A stretch of 64,000 nucleotides of DNA. Origin: JBCCMQ01 sp039026235 (lineage in GTDB: Bacteria > Pseudomonadota > Alphaproteobacteria > Rhodobacterales > Rhodobacteraceae). Below, piece after piece: positions 1-8,701 of this stretch. How positions within the stretch are numbered: position 1 is the stretch's first letter; each line of letters starts with the position of its first letter. Below the pieces are notes generated by a model that saw only the letters and a program-made list of their open reading frames with translations, was not told where the DNA came from and made no database searches. Location of the stretch: NCBI GenBank assembly GCA_039026235.1, contig JBCCMQ010000001.1:868001-932000 (forward strand), read 5' to 3'. The position numbers and the translations under genes were made by a program.

Positions 1-495
1 CCCAAACGCCAACCCGACGATCAGCCGCAAGACCATGGGCCCGGGCAAAAGCAGGATCACCGCACCTGCAAGCAAGCCCGCGACAGCCAGTTGCACCAAC
101 AGACCGCAGACCGGGTAGAACATGGCCAGAAGCGGCCCCTTCCTGAGCCGGGCGAGGCGCCACATCGCGCCGGTCGAGGCATAGATCCATGCGGTACGGA
201 CCAGTTGCCCGTAAGTGGCCGCCACGCTGGCGCCCATGCTATCGCGAACCAGGTCAGACCAGACCAGCACATCAATCCGGGTTTGAATGCGATCCTGTCC
301 GAACGTCGCATCGACCCGCCATGCATTCATAGCGCCATCGGCCAAAGTCTGCTTCAGACTGTAGCCGGCTATGGCCGCCTGCTCTTGGCCTTCCGAACGA
401 TAAAGTTCCCGATACCGCCGCGGCGGAAAGGGGTCATAGCCGGGTATGTAGAATACCCGCCGGGTCCGTACCACGGCAGGGTCTTGCCTGTTCAT
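1..495 (-). CDS. conserved hypothetical protein, 3' end cut by window edge
   Basis: An open frame of 165 codons runs from an ATG at 495 to the window edge without a stop, so the C-terminus is missing. The visible part has an N-terminal motif FYIPGYDPFPPRRYRELYR, then a soluble stretch, and near the edge a hydrophobic segment (about residues 130-160, rich in Leu, Ala and Val) that looks like one or two membrane helices. The IPGYDP motif resembles an opening strand seen in some alphaproteobacterial conserved hypotheticals and could precede an alpha/beta-hydrolase-like domain, but the catalytic part would lie outside the window. I do not recognise a function. It is transcribed in the same direction as ccdA, about 55 bp downstream of the ccdA stop. 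Confidence 0.7.
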   Translation of the reverse strand, partial: MNRQDPAVVRTRRVFYIPGYDPFPPRRYRELYRSEGQEQAAIAGYSLKQTLADGAMNAWRVDATFGQDRIQTRIDVLVWSDLVRDSMGASVAATYGQLVRTAWIYASTGAMWRLARLRKGPLLAMFYPVCGLLVQLAVAGLLAGAVILLLPGPMVLRLIVGLAFG

Positions 496-550
496 GGCGC
501 GACACTAATCCAGCCCGGCCCTGAACTTAATCGAAAATGTTGTCGTTGAT

Positions 551-1303
551 TTAACCAAGCGCCTGCATGGCCGGAAACTTCTCTAAGAGCCAGAAAGAGA
601 AGGCGGTGAACTGCCCGGTAAGCATGAACAGTCCAACGGTCCACAAAAGGAGCCCCATGATACGCTCGATCCGTTCCATGTGCCGGCGCATCCAGGCGAT
701 GGCACCGCTGAGGCGGGGGAAGTAAGCAGCGACCAAAAGAAACGGGAGGCCAAGGCCCACAGCATAGGCCGCCAGCAGCGTGGTGCCGCGCGATATTGAG
801 GCCTCGGAGGCTGCGAGCGACAGAATGGCGCCCAGGATAGGCCCGATGCAGGGTGTCCAGCCAAAGGCGAACGCCAGCCCCAGAATGAACGCCCCAAGAG
901 CCGAACCGCCGCGATCACCGGCGTCCATGCGCATCTCGCGGTCCAGGAACCCGAACCTGTAGACCCCCAGAAAATGCGCGCCAAAGGCCATCACGACGAC
1001 CCCCGCCCCGGTCACAAACCATTCTTGGTTGGTTAAAAAGAACCGACCGAACGCCGATGCCGTAAAGCCGAGAAACAAAAACACCACGCTGAGGCCCAGA
1101 ACGAAGAAAATCGCTGGAAGCATGGTACGGCGGCGGGCTGAGGCACTGCCCGACATATCGCTAACCGAGATCCCGCCCATGTAAGCGAGGTAAGGCGGCA
1201 CGATGGGCAAGACGCAAGGGGACAGGAACGACAGGACGCCGGCCGCAAGCGCAATTGCCATCGCCGGTAAGAGCGCGGCGTCGAATATATCGATACCCAT
1301 CAT
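551..1303 (-). CDS. ccdA: CcdA-type cytochrome c biogenesis / thiol-disulfide transporter
   Basis: This polytopic inner-membrane protein of 250 aa should pass reducing equivalents from cytoplasmic thioredoxin to periplasmic thiol acceptors, for cytochrome c maturation or related thiol chemistry. Six hydrophobic segments are visible. The two CcdA/DsbD-beta cysteine motifs are present: SPCVLPIVPPYL in the first helix and GWTPCIGPILG in the fourth. An upstream in-frame ATG at 1327 exists, but the pair of ATGs at 1303/1300 follows an AGGTGG ribosome site and gives the usual family length, so I start at 1303. The divergent neighbour is a TusA-like sulfur carrier, which fits a role in thiol or sulfur redox chemistry. 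Confidence 0.88.
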   Translation of the reverse strand: MMGIDIFDAALLPAMAIALAAGVLSFLSPCVLPIVPPYLAYMGGISVSDMSGSASARRRTMLPAIFFVLGLSVVFLFLGFTASAFGRFFLTNQEWFVTGAGVVVMAFGAHFLGVYRFGFLDREMRMDAGDRGGSALGAFILGLAFAFGWTPCIGPILGAILSLAASEASISRGTTLLAAYAVGLGLPFLLVAAYFPRLSGAIAWMRRHMERIERIMGLLLWTVGLFMLTGQFTAFSFWLLEKFPAMQALG

Positions 1304-1411
1304 TGATCCACCTGTTAGCGCATGCAACCGGGCCGGTCACGGCCTCAAATGCGCACGTGCCGTCACATATCCGTGGACATTCTGTAACACAGGAAATAGG
1401 TCCGGCACGCC

Positions 1412-1639
1412 ATGACTATCGATGCCACGCTGGATGCCCGCGGTTTGCTCTGCCCCCTGCCCGTGCTTAAGGCACGTAAACGGCTGGCATCGTTGACATC
1501 CGGCCAGCGCTTGCGTGTTCTGGCGGACGATCCGGCGGCAATCGTCGATTTTCCGCACTTCTGCCAAGAGAGCGGCCATACGCTGGATGACCAATCGCAA
1601 AAAGACGGCATCCAGACCTACGTCATCCGAAAGAAATAG
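1412..1639 (+). CDS. tusA: TusA-family sulfurtransferase
   Basis: This is a 75-aa SirA/TusA-like sulfur carrier. The conserved N-terminal motif LDARGLLCPLPVLKARK contains the CPxP persulfide cysteine (Cys15). The length and the absence of other domains match single-domain TusA. It should relay persulfide sulfur, for example in tRNA thiolation, molybdenum cofactor maturation or other sulfur trafficking; the sequence does not show which. It lies divergent to ccdA with about 108 bp between the starts. Its TAG stop is embedded in a strong inverted repeat that looks like a bidirectional terminator shared with rne. Confidence 0.85.
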   Translation: MTIDATLDARGLLCPLPVLKARKRLASLTSGQRLRVLADDPAAIVDFPHFCQESGHTLDDQSQKDGIQTYVIRKK

Positions 1640-1667
1640 GCGCCGGACCGAATGCCCGGCGCCTATT
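1635..1667. terminator. bidirectional intrinsic terminator between tusA and rne
   Basis: A perfect 12-bp inverted repeat (1635-1646 and 1656-1667, arm AATAGGCGCCGG) with a 9-nt loop sits between the convergent tusA and rne genes. Read on the minus strand it is followed by TTTCTTT, a good U-rich tail for rne. Read on the plus strand the tail is weaker. The first arm contains the tusA stop codon. Confidence 0.8.
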
Positions 1668-1690
1668 CAAGCGAATGTGCCGGCCCTGGC

Positions 1691-4426
1691 CTAGCTTCCC
1701 AGGTTCCACCAACCGCGACGCTTGGGCTTTGGCGGTCCCGCATCTTCGGTAGAAGCGGTTGCCATTACAGGTTCTTCCGGGGGCGTTTCGACGGGTGGTT
1801 CGGCCGGCGCAGATGGCTCAACGGGTTGGGCCACCTCGGCAACCGGTTGGGCCACTTCTGCCGGCTCGGCCGTGGCGACCGTCTCTTCGACCTTGGGCAC
1901 AGGGGCCGCTTCTGGGTCAGGTGCTGCTTCTGGCTCCGGCGCTGCTTTCGGGTCAGGTGCTGCGGCGGCGTATTCGGGCTGCTCGACCGGCGCTTGATCT
2001 TCAAGCCCTGCCTCGACTGCGGCCGCATCCGTATCGGTTTTTGTTGACTTTGACCGGCCCCGCGATCCCCGGGACCCGCGGCGGCGCGATTTCGCCGGTT
2101 TAGTATCCTCGGTCAGGGATGTGTCTTGGGCTGGCTCGGTCGGCCCGTCTTCACCGCCCATCTGAACGTCCTCTGCGGCAGGCTTCTCTTCGCCTTCATC
2201 CGCTGTTGTCGCGATATCGCCGTCTGCGCCGCTCTTCCGGCGCCTGCGGCGGCGGCGTTTCTTCTTGGGCTTGGCGTCACCGTCTTCGGTCAAAACGGCC
2301 ACCTCTTCAGCCGCCTCCTCTTCCAGCGCTTCGTCCAATTCGCTCATAATAGCGGCGTCGACTGACACAACCGGCGCCACGGCATCAATCATACGCGTCT
2401 GGGTCTTGAACCGTTCAAGCGTGTAATCCGGGCTGACGAGATGACTGTCGGCCTCGATACGCACCGAAAGGCCGTAGCGCGCCTCGATCTGAGCGATGTG
2501 TTCGCGCTTTTGGTTCATCAAGAAGTTGACGACATTGATTGGGGCTTTCAGCAGCACCTCGCGGTAGCGGCGGCGCACACCCTCTTCTTCCAGCTGGCGC
2601 AGGATGGAAAGACCCTGACTGTCGTCGGAACGGATCAGACCCGTGCCATGGCACGAAGGACAGGGTTGCGTGCTTGCCTCAAGCATGCCTGGCCGCAAGC
2701 GCTGGCGCGACATCTCCAGCAAGCCAAATCCAGATATCCGGCCGACCTGAATGCGCGCACGGTCCGTCTTGAGCCTTTCCTTCAGGCGTTTTTCCACAGC
2801 AGCGTTGTTGCGCCGCTCTTCCATGTCGATGAAGTCAATCACGATCAGCCCGGCCAGATCGCGCAGCCTAAGCTGGCGCGCCACCTCTTCGGCAGCTTCA
2901 AGGTTGGTCTTGACCGCCGTCTCTTCGATCGATCCTTCCTTGGTCGCCTTGCCAGAGTTCACATCGACAGCCACCAGCGCTTCGGTCACACCGATCACGA
3001 TGTAGCCCCCCGATTTCAGCTGAACCGTGGGGTTAAACATGCTGCTAAGATAGGTCTCGACCTGATAGCGCGCATAAAGCGGCAGCGGATCCTGATAGTG
3101 TTTCACGTTCTTGGCATGGGACGGCATGATCATTTTCATGAAGTCCTTGGCCACCCGGTAGCCCGCTTCGCCCTCGACCAGAACCTCGTCAATCTCGCGG
3201 TTGTAAAGGTCGCGGATTGAACGCTTGGTCAGATCACCTTCTTCGTAAATCTTCGCCGGTGCGATCGATTTGAGTGTCAGTTCCCGTATCTGTTCCCAAA
3301 GACGCTGCAAGTATTCGTAATCGCGCTTAATCTCGGTCTTGGTGCGTTTGGCTCCGGCGGTTCGCACAATCAGACCCGCGCCATCGGGCACTTGGATAGA
3401 GCCGGCAATTTCCTTCAGCTTCTTGCGGTCCGCCGCATTGGTGATTTTGCGGCTGATACCGCCGCCCCGGGCTGTATTCGGCATCAACACACAGTAGCGT
3501 CCGGCAAGGCTTAGGTAGGTCGTCAGTGCCGCGCCTTTGTTCCCCCGTTCTTCCTTGACGACCTGCACCAACATGATCTGGCGAACCTTGACCACTTCCT
3601 GGATCTTGTAGCGGCGCGGTCGTGGCTTCCGGGGCTGGCGGATTTCTTCGCTGACATCTTCTTCCGCGACCGATTCGATGTCTTCGTCGCGTTCGGCGGC
3701 GTCGTCGGCCGCGACATAGGGTTTTTCCTCGTCGTCGTCCTCGGCCTCTGCCGAGACCGCATCCGCCGCGTCGTCGCCGCCATCTTCGGCGTCCGCCTCT
3801 TCCTCGGACGCCTCGGCCTCAGTGCCTTCGTCCACAGCATCCTCAACACGCGCGGCATCGGCGTCTGCAGACGGCTCTGACTGTTCGGGCGAGGGCTTTG
3901 CTACGTCGTCCGTTGGCGCGCCTTCGGTACCTGGGTCTTCTGCCTCGACCAGATCGACCGGATCCATGCCCCCTTCGGCCTCGGGCCCCAGATCGACCAC
4001 ATCCATGCTGCCAATGGGCCCGTCTTCCGCCGGTCCCTTGACAACGGCATCCTTCGATTTTGCCGACGCCGCCTTGGGCTTGCGCCGCGACCGGCGCTTG
4101 GGCTTGTCTTCGTCGTCTTCTGCGGCCTGTGCCTCGGCATAGGCCCGTTCTTCCGCCAGAAGCGCTTCTCGGTCAGCGACCGGTATCTGGTAGTAGTCCG
4201 GATGGATCTCCGAGAACGCAAGGAAACCGTGCCGGTTGCCGCCGTAATCGACGAAGGCCGCCTGCAGCGACGGCTCGACCCGCGTAACCTTGGCTAGATA
4301 GATATTTCCTGCAAGTTGGCGCTTGTTCTCAGATTCAAAGTCAAATTCCTCGACTTTCGCGCCGTCCACCACAACCACGCGCGTTTCCTCGGCGTGGGTG
4401 GCGTCGATAAGCATTTTCTTTGCCAT
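1691..4426 (-). CDS. rne: ribonuclease E/G family endoribonuclease
   Basis: This is a 911-aa RNase E, the main endoribonuclease of mRNA decay and of rRNA/tRNA processing. The N-terminal S1-like region (from about residue 35) is interrupted by an acidic, Ser/Glu/Asp-rich insert of roughly 180 residues (about 90-280), after which the S1 fold resumes with KIQEVVKVRQIMLVQVVKEE. The catalytic DNase I-like region shows the conserved VALVAVDVNSGKATKEGSIEE-type segment and the zinc-link CPSCHGTG. The C-terminal part is a low-complexity scaffold with an Arg-rich patch (KKKRRRRRRRK) followed by Pro/Ala/Glu-rich sequence and a terminal RRGWWNLGS. The ATG at 4426 starts the conserved MAKKMLIDATHAEETRV. 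The long upstream leader could serve autoregulation, as in E. coli, but this is inference. Confidence 0.95.
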   Translation of the reverse strand: MAKKMLIDATHAEETRVVVVDGAKVEEFDFESENKRQLAGNIYLAKVTRVEPSLQAAFVDYGGNRHGFLAFSEIHPDYYQIPVADREALLAEERAYAEAQAAEDDEDKPKRRSRRKPKAASAKSKDAVVKGPAEDGPIGSMDVVDLGPEAEGGMDPVDLVEAEDPGTEGAPTDDVAKPSPEQSEPSADADAARVEDAVDEGTEAEASEEEADAEDGGDDAADAVSAEAEDDDEEKPYVAADDAAERDEDIESVAEEDVSEEIRQPRKPRPRRYKIQEVVKVRQIMLVQVVKEERGNKGAALTTYLSLAGRYCVLMPNTARGGGISRKITNAADRKKLKEIAGSIQVPDGAGLIVRTAGAKRTKTEIKRDYEYLQRLWEQIRELTLKSIAPAKIYEEGDLTKRSIRDLYNREIDEVLVEGEAGYRVAKDFMKMIMPSHAKNVKHYQDPLPLYARYQVETYLSSMFNPTVQLKSGGYIVIGVTEALVAVDVNSGKATKEGSIEETAVKTNLEAAEEVARQLRLRDLAGLIVIDFIDMEERRNNAAVEKRLKERLKTDRARIQVGRISGFGLLEMSRQRLRPGMLEASTQPCPSCHGTGLIRSDDSQGLSILRQLEEEGVRRRYREVLLKAPINVVNFLMNQKREHIAQIEARYGLSVRIEADSHLVSPDYTLERFKTQTRMIDAVAPVVSVDAAIMSELDEALEEEAAEEVAVLTEDGDAKPKKKRRRRRRRKSGADGDIATTADEGEEKPAAEDVQMGGEDGPTEPAQDTSLTEDTKPAKSRRRGSRGSRGRSKSTKTDTDAAAVEAGLEDQAPVEQPEYAAAAPDPKAAPEPEAAPDPEAAPVPKVEETVATAEPAEVAQPVAEVAQPVEPSAPAEPPVETPPEEPVMATASTEDAGPPKPKRRGWWNLGS

Positions 4427-4880
4427 GTGAGCTCTTTAGATCCCAAATCGCTGCCCCGGCCCGGTGGACCGGCAGTACGTATGGGATTTTCGGTAGAGGC
4501 GATGGCGCCCACGTGCACAAGCCCGGTCCTGTTCGTGACAGACGGCTGGGTGCTCGCTGTGGCAGCACTGTTCATCGCGTTTTCGTCTCCGGCATCGCCC
4601 GAATCTGAACGACACCCATTCCTACCCGGTACCGCTGGGTCACCCGGGCTTTTGCTTTGGCCTTTCGGCACGTTGCCTGATCGAATAATCCGGTCCGGGC
4701 AGATCACCCGCGGGGCTTTCGATGAGGCGAAACCATCAAGACGCCCTAAACATCGGGCGTCTTCGTGGAATGTAGTGCCTAGCTCTATGGAATTACAATC
4801 GCTTTTTTTGGTACCGCGCACTGCCCGTGCTGCTGCGCACGCTTTTGAGTACACATTTCGAGACCCGCTGAACCTTGTTA
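4427..4880. other. 454-bp intergenic region: rne leader and promoter plus dctD 3' region
   Basis: No convincing gene is seen on either strand; open frames here are low-quality and overlap rne. The interval must hold the rne promoter and a 5' leader of up to several hundred nt, as well as the transcription end of the upstream dctD gene. The inverted repeat at 4738-4763 is the only clear structure. Confidence 0.6.
4738..4763 (-). terminator. probable hairpin terminator after dctD
   Basis: A perfect 9-bp inverted repeat (arm AAGACGCCC at 4738-4746, GGGCGTCTT at 4755-4763, 8-nt loop) lies 118 bp downstream of the dctD stop and upstream of rne. The tail on the minus strand is only weakly T-rich, so termination is likely but not certain. 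Confidence 0.5.
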
Positions 4881-6203
4881 TCAGAGGTAATCTGACCGGA
4901 CCAATCCGTATTTGGCCATCTTTTCGTTCAGTGTGCGCCGCGGCAGTGACAGCTCTTTCATCACGTTGACGATGGATCCCCGATGTCGCCGCATCGTGTT
5001 GTCGATCAGCATGCGTTCAAAGGCTTCGACATATTCTTTCAGGGGCTTGCCCTCTGTCGTCATGACCGGCTGCGTGTCTTCATTGTCGGCCATCAAAAGC
5101 GAGGCGATCGTGCCTGTACCGCGACGGTTCTGAAGCACTGCCCGCTCGGCCACGTTGATCAACTGCCGCACATTGCCCGGCCACGGCGCCTGCAGCAACT
5201 GAGCCGCTTCCTGGGCGGTCACCTCTGGCGCATCGCAGCCGTATTCCTCGGCGAATTCTTCTGACATCCGAGTAAAAAGCGTCAGGATGTCTTCGCCCCT
5301 TTGGCGCAGTGGGGGCAGCACAAGCTTAAGCGCAGCCAAACGGAAATAGAGATCAGGCCGAAGCACGTCCTCACAGGTCTTGCCGGCCTCTTGCAGGTTG
5401 CAGATGGCAATGATGCGCGCATCCTCGGGGCCTGCGCGTTCGTGCATCATCGACAACAGCCTGGCTTGCAGGGTCTGGGGCATGGCCTCGATATCTTCCA
5501 GAACCAGCGTGCCCGCGCGGGCCTGCTCGATCAGAGGCACCTCGCTGCCATCTTCGACGGGGCCAAACAGAAGCTGTTGCAACGTCTGTTCGTCGTGCAT
5601 CGCACAGCTGAGCAGAGTGAACTTCCGCCCTGCCCGGGCACCCACGGCATGGAGCGCGTGGGCCACAAGTGTCTTTCCGGTGCCCGTTTCCCCTTCAATC
5701 AACACATGCCCATCGGCCTGGCCAAGATCCAGAATATCCTCGCGCAGGCGCTCCATATCGGGCGACGAACCGATCAGTTTCTTGATGATCGTGGTGCCGT
5801 CGGACAGCTCTTTACGCAAGGCGCGGCTGTCCAGGGTCAGGCGGCGCGACCGGGATGCCTTTTTGGCAAGCTCGGTCATCCGGTCGGGGTTGAACGGCTT
5901 TTCGAGAAAATCATAGGCGCCGACACGCATGGCCTCGACAGCCATTGGCACGTCACCGTGACCCGTGATCATGATGACCGGCAGCGCGCTGTCGACGCCC
6001 ATGAGGCGCTTCAGAAACTGCATCCCGTCCATGCCGGGCATCTTAATGTCGCTGACAACGACACCGGGGTATTCGGGACCGAGCGTGCGCAGGGCATCTT
6101 CAGCGGTGGCAAAGGTCTCTGTCTCAAACCCCGACAAAGCAAGCCATTGGCTGATGGACTGGCGCATGTCCTGCTCGTCATCAACGATCGCAACTTTCAC
6201 CAT
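4881..6203 (-). CDS. dctD: DctD-like NtrC-family response regulator lacking the GAFTGA loop
   Basis: This 440-aa protein has a receiver domain (residues 1-120, phospho-acceptor Asp52 in VVSDIKMPGMDG, Lys102 in FLEKPF), an AAA+ domain (about 145-360, Walker A GETGTGKT at 171-178) and a C-terminal Fis-type helix-turn-helix ending in RRTLNEKMAKYGLVRSDYL. It pairs with the DctB kinase encoded 12 bp upstream and should control C4-dicarboxylate uptake. No dct transporter gene is in the window. The AAA+ domain is unusual. After LLFG (about 211-214), where the sigma-54-contacting GAFTGA loop normally follows, the protein jumps straight to EQARAGTLVLEDIE. The Walker B acidic pair reads Glu-Asp instead of Asp-Glu. 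The arginine-finger region (DLYFRLAALKLVLPPLRQR) is kept. It may therefore work without sigma-54. Confidence 0.88.
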   Translation of the reverse strand: MVKVAIVDDEQDMRQSISQWLALSGFETETFATAEDALRTLGPEYPGVVVSDIKMPGMDGMQFLKRLMGVDSALPVIMITGHGDVPMAVEAMRVGAYDFLEKPFNPDRMTELAKKASRSRRLTLDSRALRKELSDGTTIIKKLIGSSPDMERLREDILDLGQADGHVLIEGETGTGKTLVAHALHAVGARAGRKFTLLSCAMHDEQTLQQLLFGPVEDGSEVPLIEQARAGTLVLEDIEAMPQTLQARLLSMMHERAGPEDARIIAICNLQEAGKTCEDVLRPDLYFRLAALKLVLPPLRQRGEDILTLFTRMSEEFAEEYGCDAPEVTAQEAAQLLQAPWPGNVRQLINVAERAVLQNRRGTGTIASLLMADNEDTQPVMTTEGKPLKEYVEAFERMLIDNTMRRHRGSIVNVMKELSLPRRTLNEKMAKYGLVRSDYL

Positions 6204-6215
6204 TTGACCTCCGTC

Positions 6216-7991
6216 TTATTCGGCAGCCTCCTGACCGCCGAGCGCCAAAGGAAGCTGAACTTCGAAAACCGCGCCGCCGCCTTGTCCGTTGCGCGCGGTC
6301 AGCCGTCCACCCAAGTCGTTGACGATCCCGCTCGAGATGGCAAGTCCAAGCCCGACGCCCTCGCCGGGCGCCTTGGTGGTGTAAAAGGGCTCAAAAAGCG
6401 CATCAAGATCCGCGATCCCCGGGCCGTTGTCACGCACCGTCAGAACAGCCGTCTCACCGCTGGCAAGCAGCACGTTGACCATCGGATAGGCCTTGTTCCG
6501 GCTGGCATCCAGGGCGTTTCGAAGCAAGTTTACAATGACCTGTTCCAGCCGCAAACGATCGCCATTTATCGGCACAGGCAGGTCTGGAAGATCCACTTGG
6601 ATACGGGCGGAATGGTCCCGCAACTGTGGTTCCATCAGCGTCACAGCAGCGCGCACGCTTTCGCGTACGTCAATGATATCAAAGGCATCTTCGCCCTTCC
6701 TTGCGTAGCTTTTCAGTTGCCGTGTGATCGCGCTCATCCGCTCAATCAGATCGTCAATACGCTGAAAGGACGACAGCGCCTCATCAGGTCGCTTGCGCTG
6801 CAGCAAAAGCTTGGCACCGGCCAGATAGGTCTTCATGGCCGCAAGGGGCTGGTTCAGCTCGTGGCTGACGCCGGCCGACATCTCGCCAAGCGCCGCCAGT
6901 TTCGATGACTGCGCAAGGGTCTGTTCCGCCACTTCCAGCGTCTTTTCCACCTTCTGGCGTTCAGCGACTTCCCGCTGCAGGCGTTCGTTCAAGCGGCGAA
7001 GATCCGCTGACTCACGCTGAAAGAACATTGACCGCGACAGTGCGCGGCGGGACAGCACGTAAAAGGCTGTGGCCAGGATTATGGCAAATGCCATGATCTC
7101 AAGCGCCAAAACGCCGTTCACCCGCTCGCGCACCGACGCGTAGGTAGTGTAAGACACCATCCTCCAGCCCTGAAAGGCGATCCTAGTCTCGGACCGCAGA
7201 ACCGCAGTGCCTGTCAGAAGTGACTCGACCGGCAAAGCGGTCCAATCAATGGTCACCTCGATGGCGCGGCGGATGGCGGAAATCGGGCTGCGAAGCGCAA
7301 GCGCTTCTTCCTCGGTGAGGCCCCGCCAACGCGGTTCGGTGGCTAGGATGATCTCACCAGCGCTGTCGACGATCATCACGGCGTCGGATGTGCCCTGCCA
7401 GCGATCCTCGAACTGGCGCAGATCGACACGCACGGCAATAACGCCGGCCACGGCGCCGCCCGTTTCGATCTTACGGGCGTAGTAGAATTCCACGGCACCG
7501 CTTTCGTGGCGCGCCTGGGTAAACACCGTCTCATTGGACCGGAACGCTGCGACGACATAGTTCTGCTGGCGATTGTCGGTGCCGATCAGGGCCCGGTCGG
7601 TTGCCGCGACAACCCGCCCGTCGCGGTCCATCAGCAAGAGTTCTGCGGCACCGATCTCTTCCTGATAGGAAATCAGTCGCTGGCTCGACTGACTGTAGTC
7701 GCCGGAATTCAGGGCGCCGATCAACGCGGGGTCTCGGGCCAAAAGCTGGGGTACAATCGCGCTTTCCTGCAGCTCTGAGGTCACATTGCCCGAATAGAGG
7801 GCCAGTCGCACCTCGGCCCGGTTCTTTGTTGTCTCGGTAAAGCGCTGCGTCAGCAGCTGGTTCGTGGTCCAGATGACCGCCGCCGCCACTGCGAAAATCG
7901 TGATTAGGGCAAGCCGGATGCGCCAGTTAAGACCGACGGGACCTGATCGGTCGTCGGACTCGTCAGTTTTCACGTCAGCGGGCTCTGCCAT
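6216..7991 (-). CDS. dctB: DctB-like C4-dicarboxylate sensor histidine kinase
   Basis: This 591-aa membrane sensor kinase has a first membrane helix at about 24-41 and a large periplasmic double-Cache region (about 42-290, with the MDRDGRVVAATDR and IVDSAGEIILATEP signatures). A second helix follows (about 293-315), then a coiled linker, a HisKA domain with His377 in GVSHELNQPLAAMK, and a HATPase domain (N-box NLLRNALDA, G-boxes DNGPGIAD and GVGLGLAIS). The GEMSAGVSHELNQPLAAMKTYL segment is typical of DctB kinases. It lies 12 bp upstream of dctD and only 31 bp downstream of purQ on the same strand, with no terminator visible between purQ and dctB. Some read-through from the pur genes is possible. 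Confidence 0.9.
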   Translation of the reverse strand: MAEPADVKTDESDDRSGPVGLNWRIRLALITIFAVAAAVIWTTNQLLTQRFTETTKNRAEVRLALYSGNVTSELQESAIVPQLLARDPALIGALNSGDYSQSSQRLISYQEEIGAAELLLMDRDGRVVAATDRALIGTDNRQQNYVVAAFRSNETVFTQARHESGAVEFYYARKIETGGAVAGVIAVRVDLRQFEDRWQGTSDAVMIVDSAGEIILATEPRWRGLTEEEALALRSPISAIRRAIEVTIDWTALPVESLLTGTAVLRSETRIAFQGWRMVSYTTYASVRERVNGVLALEIMAFAIILATAFYVLSRRALSRSMFFQRESADLRRLNERLQREVAERQKVEKTLEVAEQTLAQSSKLAALGEMSAGVSHELNQPLAAMKTYLAGAKLLLQRKRPDEALSSFQRIDDLIERMSAITRQLKSYARKGEDAFDIIDVRESVRAAVTLMEPQLRDHSARIQVDLPDLPVPINGDRLRLEQVIVNLLRNALDASRNKAYPMVNVLLASGETAVLTVRDNGPGIADLDALFEPFYTTKAPGEGVGLGLAISSGIVNDLGGRLTARNGQGGGAVFEVQLPLALGGQEAAE

Positions 7992-8022
7992 GGCAAGAGC
8001 CTACGCCAGCGCAAACGACGGC

Positions 8023-8694
8023 TCAAGCCGCCTGCATTGCGTCAAGAAGACCTGAAAAGACGCCGCAACCGTCGGTGATGCCGTGATCGGCCTCTACGGC
8101 GCGCTCTGGGTGCGGCATCATTCCAAGAACCCTGCGATTGGACGACAACAGCCCGGCGATGCCAAGGTCGGACCCGTTGGGATTATCGATGTAGCGGAAG
8201 GCAATCCGGTCTTCATCGGTAACGCGGATGCACTCCTGATCGTCCAGGGTGTAATTTCCGTCGTGATGCGCGATGGGCAGCGTGATTTCCTGTCCCTTCG
8301 TAAACTGCGCGGTAAAGGCCGAGGCCGTCGTCTCGACCCGCAGCTTCTGTGGCCGGCAGACAAAGCGTAGTCCGGCGTTCCGGATCAGCGCGCCCGGCAG
8401 CAGCCCGGTTTCCGTGAGGACCTGAAATCCGTTGCAGACCCCAAGCACATAGCCGCCCTTGCCCGCGAAAGCCGCGATCGCCCGGCATATCGGCGATCGG
8501 GCCGCGATTGCGCCGCAGCGCAGGTAGTCGCCGAATGAGAACCCGCCCGGAATGCCGACGATATCGATGCCGGGCGGTAAATCGGCATCCTTGTGCCAGA
8601 CCATCTGCGCCGGGCGCCCCGTCGCCTTTTCAAAGGCAACGGCCAGATCGCGGTCGCAGTTCGATCCGGGAAAGACAATGACAGCCGCTTTCAT
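8023..8694 (-). CDS. purQ: phosphoribosylformylglycinamidine synthase, glutaminase subunit PurQ
   Basis: This 223-aa class I glutamine amidotransferase releases ammonia from glutamine for the PurL-catalysed conversion of FGAR to FGAM in de novo purine synthesis. The nucleophile Cys87 lies in GVCNGFQVL, and the His/Glu dyad is in MMPHPERAVE near the C-terminus. The N-terminus MKAAVIVFPGSNCDRD is the conserved family start, so I use the ATG at 694 bases past 8000 (8694) and not an earlier in-frame ATG at 8751. It works as the PurLQS complex. purS lies upstream but is separated from purQ by a dehydrogenase gene, whose stop is 7 bp upstream of this start. purL is not in the window. Confidence 0.95.
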   Translation of the reverse strand: MKAAVIVFPGSNCDRDLAVAFEKATGRPAQMVWHKDADLPPGIDIVGIPGGFSFGDYLRCGAIAARSPICRAIAAFAGKGGYVLGVCNGFQVLTETGLLPGALIRNAGLRFVCRPQKLRVETTASAFTAQFTKGQEITLPIAHHDGNYTLDDQECIRVTDEDRIAFRYIDNPNGSDLGIAGLLSSNRRVLGMMPHPERAVEADHGITDGCGVFSGLLDAMQAA

Positions 8695-8701
8695 AGGTCT
8701 A

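Noticed and set aside
5301..6908. 535-codon plus-strand frame opposite dctD and dctB
   Set aside because: It lies antisense to two well-supported genes, has no family motif, and arises from GC-rich codon structure.
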